Shown piece after piece: positions 25,187 to 34,725 of a stretch of DNA of 64,000 bases. How positions within the stretch are numbered: the stretch's first letter is position 1; the number at the start of each line of letters is the position of its first letter. The translations under genes and the position numbers were made by a program. Location of the stretch: the NCBI RefSeq assembly GCF_025989185.1, contig NZ_JAPDNT010000001.1, positions 372,001-436,000 of the forward strand. The letters are read 5' to 3'. Source of the stretch: Limobrevibacterium gyesilva (GTDB taxonomy: Bacteria > Pseudomonadota > Alphaproteobacteria > Acetobacterales > Acetobacteraceae). Under the pieces are notes generated by a model, which worked only from the letters and a program-made list of their open reading frames with translations, did no database searches and was not told the origin of the DNA.

Positions 25187-28017
25187 TCGGCAGCAGCCCG
25201 GCAGACCAGACCGGAATCGACCGCATCCGCGCAGCGGCGGCACAAGGTCGGATGGCCCGGCTGCTGCCCGACCTCGGGCAGCACCTTCCAACAGCGCGCG
25301 CATTTGTCGCCGGGCGCCGCCGAGATCGCGATCGGCGACCGCTCGGGCGACGCCTGCGCGTCATCCGCCGGCTGGCGATCGGGATCCTCCGTCACGTCGG
25401 CCTTGGAGACGATGGCGACTTCCGCCCACTCCTCCGGCGTCAGCAGCGACGCATCGTCAGCCGAAAGTGGCAGCAGAACGGCAGCTTGCAGCGACGACTT
25501 GAGCCAGCCGGCCTGGCGCGCGGCTTCCAGCTGCAAGGTGACACCGCGGCGGAGCTCGCGGATGCGCTTCCAACGCTCGGCCAGCGCATCGTCGCGCCAC
25601 CGTTGCGGGATATCCGGGAAATCCTGCAGATGGATGCTGCACTCGCCGCCGAAGCGCGCGGCCCAGGCTTCCTCTGCCGTGAACACCAGCACCGGGGCCA
25701 GCCAGGTGGTGAGGCAGCGGTGCAGGTGGTCCAGCACGGTCCGCGCGGCGCGGCGGCGCAGGCTGTCGGGGCGATCGCAGTAGATCGCGTCCTTGCGGAT
25801 GTCGAAATAGAAGGCCGACAGGTCGGTGGCACAGAAGGCATGCAAGGCCGGGTACACCCCCGTCCAGTCATACGTATCCACGGCCGAGCGGATCTGGGCG
25901 TCCATTTCCCACAACCGATGCAGCACCCACCGCTCCAGTTCCGGCATCTCGGCTTCGGGCACATGCTCGCCCGGCGTCCAGCCGTCCAGGCTCCCCAGGA
26001 TCCACCGCAACGTATTGCGCAGGCGACGATACAGCTCCGCCTGCTGCTTCAGGATCTCGGGCCCGATGCGCAGATCGTCGCGCGTGTCGGAAACCATCAC
26101 CCACAGGCGCAGGATGTCGGCACCGTACTGGTCCCACACCTCCTGGGGCGCGGTGACGTTGCCGAGCGATTTCGACATCTTCCGGCCTTGCTCATCGAGC
26201 ACGAAGCCGTGGGTCAACACGGCCTCGAAGGGCGCTCGCCCGCGCGTGCCGACCGACTCCAGCAGCGACGAATGAAACCAGCCGCGATGCTGGTCGGACC
26301 CTTCCAGGTACAGATCCGCGGGCCAGGGCAGGCCGCGCGCGTCCAGCACGAAGGCATGCGACGACCCGCTCTCGAACCAGACGTCGACGATGTCCATGAC
26401 CTGCTCGTAGGCCGCCGGGTCACGATCCGGGCCCAGGAAGCGCCCAGGCGGCGAGGCATACCAGGCATCGGCCCCTTCCTCCCGGAACGCGGCGACAACG
26501 CGCGCGACCACCTCGGGATCGCGTAACGGCTGGCCGCTCGCCCGCTCGACAAAGACCGGGATGGGCACGCCCCAGGCGCGCTGGCGGCTGATGCACCAAT
26601 CCGGCCGCGCCGCGATCATGCTGCCGATCCGGTTGCGTCCCTGGTCGGGCACGAAGTCGGTTTCGGCGATGGCCTGCAGGGCCCGGGCGCGGATCTGTTC
26701 CGGCCCGTCCATGCGGATGAACCATTGCGGTGTGGCCCGGAAGATCAGTGGCGCCTTCGACCGCCATGAATGCGGATAGGAATGAACCAGCTTGCCGCGC
26801 GCCAGCAGCCCGCCCGCCTCTTGCAGCGCCGCGCAGATCGCGTCCGCCGCCTTGTAGACATGCAGTCCGGCGAACAGCGGCACCCAGGCATTGAAGCTGC
26901 CGTCATCGCCCACCGTTTCCGGGATCTCGAGGCCATGCTTGCGGCCCAGGTCGAAATCCTCCTCGCCATGACCGGGCGCGATATGGACGAAGCCGGTGCC
27001 GGCATCGGTGGTCACATAGGCGGCGGTGAAAACCGGCACGTCGTGATCGTAGCCGCGCCCACGCAACGGATGGGCGCAGACCGTGCCATAGAGATCGGCC
27101 CCCTTGAACAGCCGTAGAACGTGATGCGTCGCGATCCCCGCCGCTTCGCAAAGCTGGGGAAGCAGCGCGATCGCGACCAGGATCCGCTCACCGGGTCGGG
27201 CGCGCGAGCCTTCGGCAACGCTGTCGATGCGCACCAACGCGTAGTCGAACTCGGGTCCGCAGGCGATCGCCCGGTTGCCTGGCATGGTCCAGGGGGTCGT
27301 GGTCCAGATGACGATCGCGGCGCCGACGATGTCGCTGACCGGAGAGCGTACAACCGGGAAGCGAACCGTCACCGTGGTGCTGGTGTGGTCGTGGTACTCG
27401 ATCTCGGCCTCGGCGAGCGCGGTCTTCTCGACCGGGCTCCACATCACCGGGCGCAGGCCGCGGTACAGGGCGCCGTTGAGCAGGAACTTGCCGATCTCGC
27501 CGGCGATCGCGGCCTCGGACGGGAAGTCCATGGTGGCGTAGCGGTCTTCCCAGGCGCCGAATACGCCGAGACGCTGGAATTCCTCGGACTGCACCGCCAT
27601 CCAGTGGGCCGCGTAGGCCCGGCATTCCGCACGGAACTGCAGCACCGGCACCGCGTCCTTGTCGCGTCCGGATTTGCGGTATTCCTCCTCGATCTTCCAC
27701 TCGATCGGCAGGCCGTGGCAGTCCCAGCCCGGCACATACAGGCCGTCATAGCCGGCCATCTGCCGGGTGCGGTTGACGACGTCCTTGAGGATCTTGTTCA
27801 GCGCATGGCCGATATGCAGATGGCCGTTCGCGTAGGGCGGACCATCATGCAGGATGAACTTGTCACGCCCCTGCGAGCGGGCGCGCAGTTGCTGCCAGAT
27901 GCCGGCCTTGCGCCAGCGCTCCAGCATGCCCGGCTCCTTCTTCGGCAGGTCGCCACGCATGGGGAAGGAGGTCGCCGGCAGGAACACCGTGTCGCGGTAA
28001 TCTCGTGTTTCGCTCAT
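25183..28017 (-). CDS. ileS: Isoleucyl-tRNA synthetase
   Basis: This is a class I aminoacyl-tRNA synthetase of 944 residues. The HIGH motif is in ANGHLHIGHALNK (residues 66-71 region) and KMSKS is in DEQGRKMSKSLGN. The CP1 editing domain is present. The C-terminus has the zinc-binding Cys pairs CARCWK and CRRCAD, so it is the bacterial zinc-containing form. It is followed by lspA with a 4-base overlap. Confidence 0.97.
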   Translation of the reverse strand: MSETRDYRDTVFLPATSFPMRGDLPKKEPGMLERWRKAGIWQQLRARSQGRDKFILHDGPPYANGHLHIGHALNKILKDVVNRTRQMAGYDGLYVPGWDCHGLPIEWKIEEEYRKSGRDKDAVPVLQFRAECRAYAAHWMAVQSEEFQRLGVFGAWEDRYATMDFPSEAAIAGEIGKFLLNGALYRGLRPVMWSPVEKTALAEAEIEYHDHTSTTVTVRFPVVRSPVSDIVGAAIVIWTTTPWTMPGNRAIACGPEFDYALVRIDSVAEGSRARPGERILVAIALLPQLCEAAGIATHHVLRLFKGADLYGTVCAHPLRGRGYDHDVPVFTAAYVTTDAGTGFVHIAPGHGEEDFDLGRKHGLEIPETVGDDGSFNAWVPLFAGLHVYKAADAICAALQEAGGLLARGKLVHSYPHSWRSKAPLIFRATPQWFIRMDGPEQIRARALQAIAETDFVPDQGRNRIGSMIAARPDWCISRQRAWGVPIPVFVERASGQPLRDPEVVARVVAAFREEGADAWYASPPGRFLGPDRDPAAYEQVMDIVDVWFESGSSHAFVLDARGLPWPADLYLEGSDQHRGWFHSSLLESVGTRGRAPFEAVLTHGFVLDEQGRKMSKSLGNVTAPQEVWDQYGADILRLWVMVSDTRDDLRIGPEILKQQAELYRRLRNTLRWILGSLDGWTPGEHVPEAEMPELERWVLHRLWEMDAQIRSAVDTYDWTGVYPALHAFCATDLSAFYFDIRKDAIYCDRPDSLRRRAARTVLDHLHRCLTTWLAPVLVFTAEEAWAARFGGECSIHLQDFPDIPQRWRDDALAERWKRIRELRRGVTLQLEAARQAGWLKSSLQAAVLLPLSADDASLLTPEEWAEVAIVSKADVTEDPDRQPADDAQASPERSPIAISAAPGDKCARCWKVLPEVGQQPGHPTLCRRCADAVDSGLVCRAAAE

Positions 28018-28067
28018 TTTGATCTCGTGCGGCGTGCGGCCGCTTCAGGGAAAGGCGCATGGAGGGC

Positions 28068-28096
28068 GGTCCCGGCTCTCAGCGAGAGACCGGGCC
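28068..28096. terminator. Imperfect hairpin between ribF and ileS
   Basis: GGTCCCGGCTCTC and GAGAGACCGGGCC form a 13-bp stem with two wobble or mismatch positions and loop AGC, in the 117-bp gap after ribF. There is no T-run on the minus strand. It may be a terminator, an attenuator in the ileS leader, or a fortuitous fold. Confidence 0.35.
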
Positions 28097-28134
28097 AATA
28101 ATTCGCGCGCCGCACACCCGATACATGGGTTGGA

Positions 28135-29076
28135 CTATGCGGAGCGCGGGACCATCAGGTCAAGGATATGGCGCGCCTCGGCCGCATCAGCGGCGATCTG
28201 GGCACGCAATTCGTCAAGACCGGAGAACTTCCGCTCGCTGCGCAAGTATGCGCACAAAGCGACCGACAGCTCGGTGCCGTAGAGGTCCCCCTCATATTCG
28301 AAAATATTGACCTCGAGGCGGCTTTCCGTCCCGGAATTGACCGTCGGTCGCCTGCCGATATTGGCGACGCCACTCCGGATACTGCCGTCGGCGAGCGTGA
28401 CCATGACGGCGTAGACGCCCCGCGCCGGCTCCAGATGCCGGCCGAGTGCGATATTGGCGGTCGGGAAGCCGATCGTGCGACCCCGCTTGTCCCCATGGGC
28501 GACAACCCCGCGAATCGCCCAGGACCGCCCGAGTTTCGCCGTGGCACGCTCCGGATAGCCGTCCTGCAGCGCCCGGCGGATCCGACTGGAGGAAATCTGG
28601 CCGACCTCGTCGGTCAATAGCGGCACCACCGTCAGGCCGATGCCCATCGCCTCGGCGCGGGCCGACAGGAAGGTCACGTCACCGCCACGGCGATGGCCAA
28701 ACGCGAAATCCGGTCCGCACGCCAGGTGGCGCGCGTCCAGCCCCGCGTGCAGCACATCGGCCACGAAGGCCTCGGCCGACATCAGGCTGAACGCATGGTC
28801 GAACGGCAACTCGAACAGCAGCGAGACACCCAGGTTCTCCAGCGCCGCCGCGCGTTCCGCCGACAGCGTCAGGCGGAATGGCGGGTCATCGGGCCGGAAC
28901 AGCTCGCGCGGATGCGGCTCGAAGGTCAGGACCGCCAGCCTGGCATCCGGGCGCGCACCGTGCGCCGCCCGAAGCACGTGGGCGTGGCCCAGATGCACCC
29001 CGTCGAAATTCCCCAGGGCCACCACGGCGCCCCGGGCATCAGCCGGCAGGTTCCGCCAGTCGCGAAAGATTTCCAT
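28135..29076 (-). CDS. ribF: Bifunctional riboflavin kinase/FAD synthetase
   Basis: The product makes FMN from riboflavin and then FAD. The N-terminal FAD-synthetase domain starts GAVVALGNFDGVHLGHAHVL with the nucleotide-binding GNFDGVHxGH, and includes the conserved SSSRIRRALQDG. The C-terminal riboflavin-kinase domain has GFPTANIAL and the N-x-G-x-RPT-type stretch ANIGRRPTVN. Length (313 aa) is normal. It leads the ribF-ileS-lspA group, common in Proteobacteria. Confidence 0.95.
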   Translation of the reverse strand: MEIFRDWRNLPADARGAVVALGNFDGVHLGHAHVLRAAHGARPDARLAVLTFEPHPRELFRPDDPPFRLTLSAERAAALENLGVSLLFELPFDHAFSLMSAEAFVADVLHAGLDARHLACGPDFAFGHRRGGDVTFLSARAEAMGIGLTVVPLLTDEVGQISSSRIRRALQDGYPERATAKLGRSWAIRGVVAHGDKRGRTIGFPTANIALGRHLEPARGVYAVMVTLADGSIRSGVANIGRRPTVNSGTESRLEVNIFEYEGDLYGTELSVALCAYLRSERKFSGLDELRAQIAADAAEARHILDLMVPRSA

Positions 29077-29091
29077 CGCCGATTCAGGCCG

Positions 29092-29514
29092 CTAGCTGCG
29101 GGATCGCGGCATCACCAGCGCCTCGCCCTCGATCACGACCTTGCCGCCGACGCTGCAGGTGGTCTTCAGCGTGGCCCGCTTTTTCGCCGCGTCCAGCGCC
29201 GTCACCTCCGCGGTCGCTGTCACCGTGTCGCCGATCCGGACCGGGGCGCGGAAACGCAGGTTCTGGCTCATGTAGATCGTGCCGGGACCAGGCATCTTCG
29301 TCCCCAGGACCGCGCTGATCAGGCCCGCCGAGAGCATGCCGTGCGCGATCCGCTCCTTGAACTGTGTCCCCGCGGCAGCCTCGGCGCTCAAATGCACCGG
29401 ATTGGTGTCCATGCTCACCGCCGCAAACATCAGGATATCGGCTTCCGTGATCGTCTTGCCGGCGCTGGCGGACATGCCGACCTGCAGGTCCTCGAAGAAG
29501 TATCCGTCGCTCAT
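29092..29514 (-). CDS. MaoC-family hot-dog dehydratase
   Basis: This 140-residue hot-dog-fold protein resembles (R)-specific enoyl-CoA hydratases. The catalytic Asp/His loop is visible in MDTNPVHLSAEAAAGTQF and ERIAHGMLSAGLISAVLG. Such enzymes hydrate enoyl-CoA for PHA synthesis or beta-oxidation bypasses. The ATG at 29514 overlaps the stop of the acetyltransferase gene upstream. It lies 15 bases before ribF and is probably in the same transcript. Confidence 0.88.
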   Translation of the reverse strand: MSDGYFFEDLQVGMSASAGKTITEADILMFAAVSMDTNPVHLSAEAAAGTQFKERIAHGMLSAGLISAVLGTKMPGPGTIYMSQNLRFRAPVRIGDTVTATAEVTALDAAKKRATLKTTCSVGGKVVIEGEALVMPRSRS

Positions 29515-30002
29515 CTGACTCGTTCCGCTGGCTGTTCGCCCGCTTTCTCTGCCAGTGCGGTGTCCGCGTCTAGCCCAGAGGGGCCGAGGCGCTTGCACAG
29601 GAAGAAGCGGCTCTGGCCAGGCGGATAGTCGTCGATCTGCCCGAAGACGGCGTAACCCAGGCGCTCGTAGAACGGGCGCGCCTGAAAACTGAACGTATCG
29701 AGCCAGATGCCACGGCAGCCGCGCCGGATCGCCTCGGCCTCGGCCATCCGCATGATCCTTGTGCCCAACCCCATCCGGCGCAGATCCGGCGGCAGCACCA
29801 GGATCTCGATGAACAGCCATGCGTAATAGCTGATCCCCCGCAATCCGCCCCGCACCGCGCCGGTCGCCGGATCGCGGATCAGGATCGCCAGGCGCCGCGA
29901 CGGCTCGGTCAGCCCGGTCCGGGCGTCGTTGTAGCCGTCGATCTGATCGAACAGCGCCTTCAGGGCGGCATCATCAGGGGTTTCGGTGACCGTGATCTCC
30001 AT
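29511..30002 (-). CDS. GNAT-family N-acetyltransferase
   Basis: The acetyl-CoA-binding motif is seen in LFIEILVLPPDLRRMGLGTRIM (R/Q-x-x-G-x-G/A type). It is followed by WLDTFSFQARPFYERLGYAVFG, the usual GNAT C-half. MEITVTETPDD at 30002 is the likely start. The last 25 residues, after FFLCKRL, are polar and probably unstructured. The acceptor is unknown. It is coupled to the MaoC gene and divergent from the hydratase at 30100. Confidence 0.88.
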   Translation of the reverse strand: MEITVTETPDDAALKALFDQIDGYNDARTGLTEPSRRLAILIRDPATGAVRGGLRGISYYAWLFIEILVLPPDLRRMGLGTRIMRMAEAEAIRRGCRGIWLDTFSFQARPFYERLGYAVFGQIDDYPPGQSRFFLCKRLGPSGLDADTALAEKAGEQPAERVR

Positions 30003-30099
30003 GCCGCCAGCCTGGGCCCGGTGCGCCGGTTGGACAAGATCCGGACCCGATGCAACCATTCCTGCCGCGCTTACCACTCCCCGTGCCAAGGAATATGCG

Positions 30100-30858
30100 A
30101 TGCCCGACCCCATCACTCAGGCCGCCGACCTCTTGCTGGCCGCGCGCCGCGACCCCGCCAAGCGGCTGGCCGACCTTCCCGCCGCGTTGAAGCCGGCGGA
30201 CAAGGCGGCCGCCTACGCCATCCAGCACAAGGTTGCCGCGACGTTCCCGGGCATCGGTGGCTGGAAGGTCGGCGCGCCCGGACCCGACGCTCCCCCAATT
30301 TGCGGGGCGCTGCCGGCCGCGGGCGTCGTCCCCAGCCCCGCGAAACTCCCCTCGGCGACCCACTCTCTGCGCGGCATCGAGGCGGAGGTGTGTTTCCGCA
30401 TCGGTCGCGACCTGCCGCCGCGGCCCACGCCTTACACCCACGAGGAGGTCATTGCCGCCATCGCCGCCGCCCACCCCGCGATCGAAGTGCTGGAGTCCCG
30501 CTACCTCGACCCCGACGCGGTCGACCCGATGACCAACCTGGCGGACACGCAAAGCCACGGCGGCTTCGTCTACGGCGCCCCGGTCACGGACTGGCATGGC
30601 ATCGACTTCGCCCGCGAGAAGGTCGAGCAATACGTGGACGGCGCCCTGCAGATGGAACGGGTAGGCAACCCGGCCGGCGACATGATCCGCCTGGTGGTCT
30701 GGCTGGCCAACGAAGGCAGCATCTGGGCCGGCGGCCTGAAGGCCGGGCAGTTCGTCACCTGCGGGTCCTGGACCGGAAAGTCCACCGTCGGGCCCACCGC
30801 CAAGGTGCGGGTGCGCTTCCCCAGCCTGGGCGAGGTGCAGGTCGCCTACACGGCCTGA
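30100..30858 (+). CDS. 2-keto-4-pentenoate hydratase-like (fumarylacetoacetate hydrolase family), second copy
   Basis: This 252-residue enzyme belongs to the same superfamily as the product at 13661 but is clearly divergent. It has GGWKVGAPGPDAPPICGAL, the metal-site region GIEAEVCFRIGRDLPPR, AIEVLESRYLD and GLKAGQFVTCGSWTGK. AAGGA precedes the ATG at 30100 by 7 bases. Its 3' end overlaps the convergent M20 deacylase by 13 bases. The neighbours suggest small-molecule catabolism, but the substrate cannot be assigned. Confidence 0.82.
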   Translation: MPDPITQAADLLLAARRDPAKRLADLPAALKPADKAAAYAIQHKVAATFPGIGGWKVGAPGPDAPPICGALPAAGVVPSPAKLPSATHSLRGIEAEVCFRIGRDLPPRPTPYTHEEVIAAIAAAHPAIEVLESRYLDPDAVDPMTNLADTQSHGGFVYGAPVTDWHGIDFAREKVEQYVDGALQMERVGNPAGDMIRLVVWLANEGSIWAGGLKAGQFVTCGSWTGKSTVGPTAKVRVRFPSLGEVQVAYTA

Positions 30859-31970
30859 GCCGGCCGCGCCGCCACCTCCTTCGCCAGCCGGACGAACACC
30901 GGCACGGCCGCCTCCAGATCCGCGAGACGGACCTTCTCGCTCGGCGTATGGGCCTCGGCGATGTCGCCGGGGCCCAGCACCACACAAGGGGCGACCGCCT
31001 GCAGTCCGGACGCGTCCGTCCCATACGGGGCAGTCCGCGGCGCGGTGCCCACCGTACCGGCGCAAAGGCGGATCAGCGGGTGGTCGGCAGGGAGTTCCGG
31101 CGGGAACCCCTCGCGGGCCTCCGACAATGCCAGCCCGGCACGCGAAGCCGCGGCGCGCACGGCGTCCACCACCGGCGAGGGATCGACCTTGGCGCTGTAG
31201 CGGAACTTGATCCGCACGGTCGCCGTCGGGACCGTCACGTTCACCGCCGCGCCGTGATTGTCGATGACCAGATTGAAGTCGCTGAAGACCGGATCGTAGT
31301 CCCGGTCCTGCAGCGAGGGGTCCTCGCGCAGGCGGCGGTATATCCCCTTCATCTCCGCCAGGAACTCCACCAGGTCCCAGTTCGCGTTGCGCCCCTGCCC
31401 GGTGCTGCTATGCGCCTGCACCCCGGTGGCGACGGCGGTGAACGCAACATGGCTGCGATGGCCGCGCACCGGGATCATCCGGGTGGGCTCGGCCACAAGA
31501 ATGGCGGCGGGACGCATGCGGCGCACCAGTTCCGACCGCTCGGCGATGATCCGGGCACCGGCTTTCGTGGTCTCCTCGTCAGTGGTGATCAGCAGGGTCA
31601 CGGGCACGCTGGCCGGCAGCGCCTGCGCCGCCACGATGCAGGCCGCCACAGGGCCCTTCATGTCCGTGCTGCCCAGGCCGTGCAGCCACGCGCCCTCGAT
31701 GCGCCCCGACCACGGATCTTCTTGCCAACCTGTATCGGGCACCGTGTCCATATGCCCCGACAGCGCGAGCCCCCCTGCCCCCCCTTTGTGGGCGACCAGG
31801 GCACGCTTGGCGACACCGGCCCCGTCCACATAATCCAGCCGCTCGACATCGAACCCGACGAGCGCGGCCTCGACCCGATCCGCAACCGCAAGATTGGAGA
31901 CAAAACTGCGGCTGTCGATCGCCACCAGGTCGCTGGCAAGGCCGTGGAGATCCGAGCGGAATGACGTCAT
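30846..31970 (-). CDS. M20 family deacylase (acetylornithine deacetylase ArgE-like)
   Basis: This zinc-dependent amidohydrolase of 374 residues has LSGHMDTVPDT with the first metal His/Asp, GLGSTDMKGPVAA with the bridging Asp, TTDEETTKAGAR with the catalytic Glu pair, and the C-terminal AHTPSEKV histidine. These match ArgE. No arg genes are nearby. The divergent neighbours are amino-acid-type PLP enzymes, so it may instead deacylate an N-acyl amino acid feeding them. The start at 31970 is the first ATG of the conserved region; 32051 opens the frame. Confidence 0.85.
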   Translation of the reverse strand: MTSFRSDLHGLASDLVAIDSRSFVSNLAVADRVEAALVGFDVERLDYVDGAGVAKRALVAHKGGAGGLALSGHMDTVPDTGWQEDPWSGRIEGAWLHGLGSTDMKGPVAACIVAAQALPASVPVTLLITTDEETTKAGARIIAERSELVRRMRPAAILVAEPTRMIPVRGHRSHVAFTAVATGVQAHSSTGQGRNANWDLVEFLAEMKGIYRRLREDPSLQDRDYDPVFSDFNLVIDNHGAAVNVTVPTATVRIKFRYSAKVDPSPVVDAVRAAASRAGLALSEAREGFPPELPADHPLIRLCAGTVGTAPRTAPYGTDASGLQAVAPCVVLGPGDIAEAHTPSEKVRLADLEAAVPVFVRLAKEVAARPAQAV

Positions 31971-32050
31971 GCGAGAAAGCCTCTTCTGGCTGAGCCGGTT
32001 GACCTGTCGGGCGTGTGCGGCCAGCCTGCCGCCAACAGGAGACTTGAGCA

Positions 32051-33184
32051 ATGACTCTCGCCTATCTCGATCCGCGCAGCGGCGAGACCTTCCCCATCGA
32101 CACGCCGCGCTGGTGCGGCCCCGGCCAGGCGCCGCTGCTGCTGACGCCGCTGCCGGGAATCACCCGCGACCAGATCGATCCGGCCACACGCAGCCTGTGG
32201 CGCTATCGTGCGGCGCTGCCTATGGGCGTGCCTTCCCCCATCACCATGGGCGAGGGCTGCACCCCGCTGGTGACACGGCGGCTACATGGGGCCGACGTGC
32301 GGCTGAAATGCGAATGGTTCATGCCGACCGGCAGCTTCAAGGACCGCGGAGCCAGCGTGATGCTGTCCCTGCTGCGTCAGCAGGGCATCACCGACGTGCT
32401 GGAGGACAGTTCCGGCAATGGCGGCGCGGCGGTCGCGGCCTATGCGGCGGCCGGGGGGCTGCGTGCGACGATCATGGCCCCCGCCTCCACCAGCCCGGCC
32501 AAGACGGTGCAGATGCGCGCGCATGGCGCCGCCGTCGAGCTCATTCCCGGCACGCGGCAGGACACGGCGGATGCGGCGGTGGCGCGGTCGAGCCAGGTCT
32601 TCTACGCCAGCCACAACTGGCATCCATTCTTCCTGCACGGCACCAAGACCCTCGCTTATGAGCTATGGGAAGACCTCGGCTTCCGTGCGCCCGACAACGT
32701 CATCGTGCCCTGCGGCGCCGGGTCCAACGTGCTCGGGTGCGAGATCGGCTTTTCCGAATTGCTGCGTGCCGGCGAGATCGACGCGCCGCCGCGGATCTTC
32801 GCCGCCCAGCCCGCCAATTGCGGCCCGATCGCCGCGGCGTTCCTGGCCGGCTCTGAGCACCCCGTGCCCTCGCCGGTCCGCCCAACCATCGCCGAGGGCA
32901 CGGCGATCGCCGCTCCCATCCGGCTGTCCGAAGTGCTCGGCGCCCTGCGCGAGACCGGCGGCGGCGCCGTCATGTTGACCGAAGAAGAAATCGGGACCGC
33001 GACGCTCGACCTCGCGCGCAGCGGCATCTATGTCGAGCCGACCAGCGCCCAGGCCGCCGCCGCGTTCGGCAAGCTGCTGGCATCCGGCGCCATCACGCCG
33101 GAACAGACCACCGTGCTGGTCCTCACCGGCACCGGATTGAAGGCGACACCACGCATCGCCGAATTGTTGGGAATCACCCTGTGA
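32051..33184 (+). CDS. Threonine synthase-like PLP enzyme (fold type II)
   Basis: The Schiff-base lysine is K97 in FMPTGSFKDRG. The phosphate loop is DSSGNGGAAVAAYAA, and GAGSNVLGCEIGF is conserved. At 377 residues it resembles the short plant/archaeal-type threonine synthases and related beta-eliminases. A different, long thrC is present at 54020, so this copy is unlikely to be the housekeeping enzyme. It overlaps the M81 peptidase gene by 4 bases (GTGA) and is divergent from the M20 deacylase, suggesting a catabolic or specialised substrate. Confidence 0.82.
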   Translation: MTLAYLDPRSGETFPIDTPRWCGPGQAPLLLTPLPGITRDQIDPATRSLWRYRAALPMGVPSPITMGEGCTPLVTRRLHGADVRLKCEWFMPTGSFKDRGASVMLSLLRQQGITDVLEDSSGNGGAAVAAYAAAGGLRATIMAPASTSPAKTVQMRAHGAAVELIPGTRQDTADAAVARSSQVFYASHNWHPFFLHGTKTLAYELWEDLGFRAPDNVIVPCGAGSNVLGCEIGFSELLRAGEIDAPPRIFAAQPANCGPIAAAFLAGSEHPVPSPVRPTIAEGTAIAAPIRLSEVLGALRETGGGAVMLTEEEIGTATLDLARSGIYVEPTSAQAAAAFGKLLASGAITPEQTTVLVLTGTGLKATPRIAELLGITL

Positions 33185-34725
33185 CCGCACGCATCGCCCT
33201 GCTGGGCTTCTCCATCGAGTGCAACCGCTTCGCCCCGCCCGCGACCGAGCAGGATTTCGCCACCCGCACGCTGTTCCGCGGCGCGCCACTGATCGCGGAA
33301 GCGCATGCGCCCTCGCCGCGGATGCTCGGCGAACTGCCGGGTTTCGTCGCCGACATGGACACCGCCGGCCCATGGGAGCCGGTTCCGGTGCTGCTGGCGA
33401 TGGCAGAACCGAACGGGCCCGTGGAGCACCCGTTCTTCCAGCACATCTTGAAGGAATGCGAGGACGGGCTGCGCGCGGCCGGCAAGCTCGACGGCGTCTA
33501 TTGCGTGCTGCATGGCGCAGCCCTGACGACCGAAGACCATGACCCCGAAGGCACCATCCTGACGATGGTGCGCGCCGTCGTCGGTCCTGATGTGCCGGTG
33601 GTCGCCAGCTTCGACCTGCACGCCAATGTCTCCGGCACCGATGTCCGGACGGTCGATGCCTTCATCGGCTATCGCACCAATCCGCACCTGGACATGCGCG
33701 AGCGCGGCGCCGAGTCGGCGCAGGTGCTGCGGCGCCTCATGGGCGGCATGAAGACCCATCTCGCCAGCGTCCGCCTGCCGATCGTCCCGCCAACCGTTAC
33801 CATGCTGACCGGCAAGGATGCGCCCAATCGCCCCTATGGCGAGCTGATCGACCTGGGCCAGCGCCGCATGGCCGAGCCACCTTATGCGGGCCGTGTGGTC
33901 AACGTGTCGGTCATGGGCGGCTTCGCCTTCGCGGACACGCCGTTCAACGGCCTGACCGCGGTGGTGACCGCCACCGATGCGGCCGCCGCCCGCGACCTGG
34001 CGATGGAGATCGCGCGCGAAGGCTGGGCGCGTCGCGAACAATTCCACCCGCGCCTGACGTCACTTGAAGAGGCGGTGCAACTTGCCCGACGCACCGAGGA
34101 CCGCACGCAACCTGCCCTGATCTTCGCCGATGTCGCCGACAACCCTGGCGGTGGCGGGCGCGGGAACACCATGTTCATCCTGGAAGCGTTCCACGCAGCG
34201 GCAGTGAAGGACGCGATCGTCGGCGTCATCCACGACCCGGCCTTGGCGGCGGAAGCGCATCGCCTGGGTGAAGGCGCAGCCTTCGACGCCCGGTTCAACC
34301 GCGAATCGGCGTCGGAGTTCTCCCGGCCGTTCCATGCCGCGGCGACCGTGCGCCGGCTGCATCCCGGGCCGGTCCAGTGCCGTCGCGGGATCTTCGCCGG
34401 CGGCACGATCGACCTTGGCCCCTCGGCCGCGCTGGACGTCGGCGGCATCACCGTGGTCGTCGTCTCGCAGCGGGTCCAGTGCGCCGATCCGGCCTTCCTG
34501 GAGTCGTTCGGCCTCGACATCGGCAAGGCCCGAGTCGTCGTCGTGAAGTCGCGCGGCCATTTCCGTGGCGGCTTCGACGAGTTCTTCCGCCACGAGCAGG
34601 TGATCGAAGTCGACGCGCCCGGCCTCACCAGCCCGATCCTGCATCACTTCAACTGGCAGCATTTGCCACGCCCTGTCGTGCCGCTCGATCCGCAGGCCAC
34701 CTGGGCGCCGGAGCAATACGCATGA
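33181..34725 (+). CDS. M81 family metallopeptidase (MlrC-like)
   Basis: The 514-residue protein matches the MlrC/microcystinase-C family. It begins RIALLGFSIECNRFAPPATEQDF and has the metal-binding VVASFDLHANVSGTD plus IFADVADNPGGGGRGNTMFIL. The second half is the DUF1485-type C-terminal domain with AGGTIDLGPSAAL. Family members cleave small linear peptides or amides; only MlrC has an assigned substrate (linear microcystin). Its GTG start overlaps the upstream stop, and its own stop overlaps the next ATG, so it is the middle gene of a tightly coupled trio. Confidence 0.88.
   Translation: MTARIALLGFSIECNRFAPPATEQDFATRTLFRGAPLIAEAHAPSPRMLGELPGFVADMDTAGPWEPVPVLLAMAEPNGPVEHPFFQHILKECEDGLRAAGKLDGVYCVLHGAALTTEDHDPEGTILTMVRAVVGPDVPVVASFDLHANVSGTDVRTVDAFIGYRTNPHLDMRERGAESAQVLRRLMGGMKTHLASVRLPIVPPTVTMLTGKDAPNRPYGELIDLGQRRMAEPPYAGRVVNVSVMGGFAFADTPFNGLTAVVTATDAAAARDLAMEIAREGWARREQFHPRLTSLEEAVQLARRTEDRTQPALIFADVADNPGGGGRGNTMFILEAFHAAAVKDAIVGVIHDPALAAEAHRLGEGAAFDARFNRESASEFSRPFHAAATVRRLHPGPVQCRRGIFAGGTIDLGPSAALDVGGITVVVVSQRVQCADPAFLESFGLDIGKARVVVVKSRGHFRGGFDEFFRHEQVIEVDAPGLTSPILHHFNWQHLPRPVVPLDPQATWAPEQYA

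Noticed and set aside
23138-25783. An 881-residue plus-strand open frame across pgi, bamF, lspA and ileS
   Set aside because: It is antisense to four well-supported genes and has no domain-like organisation.
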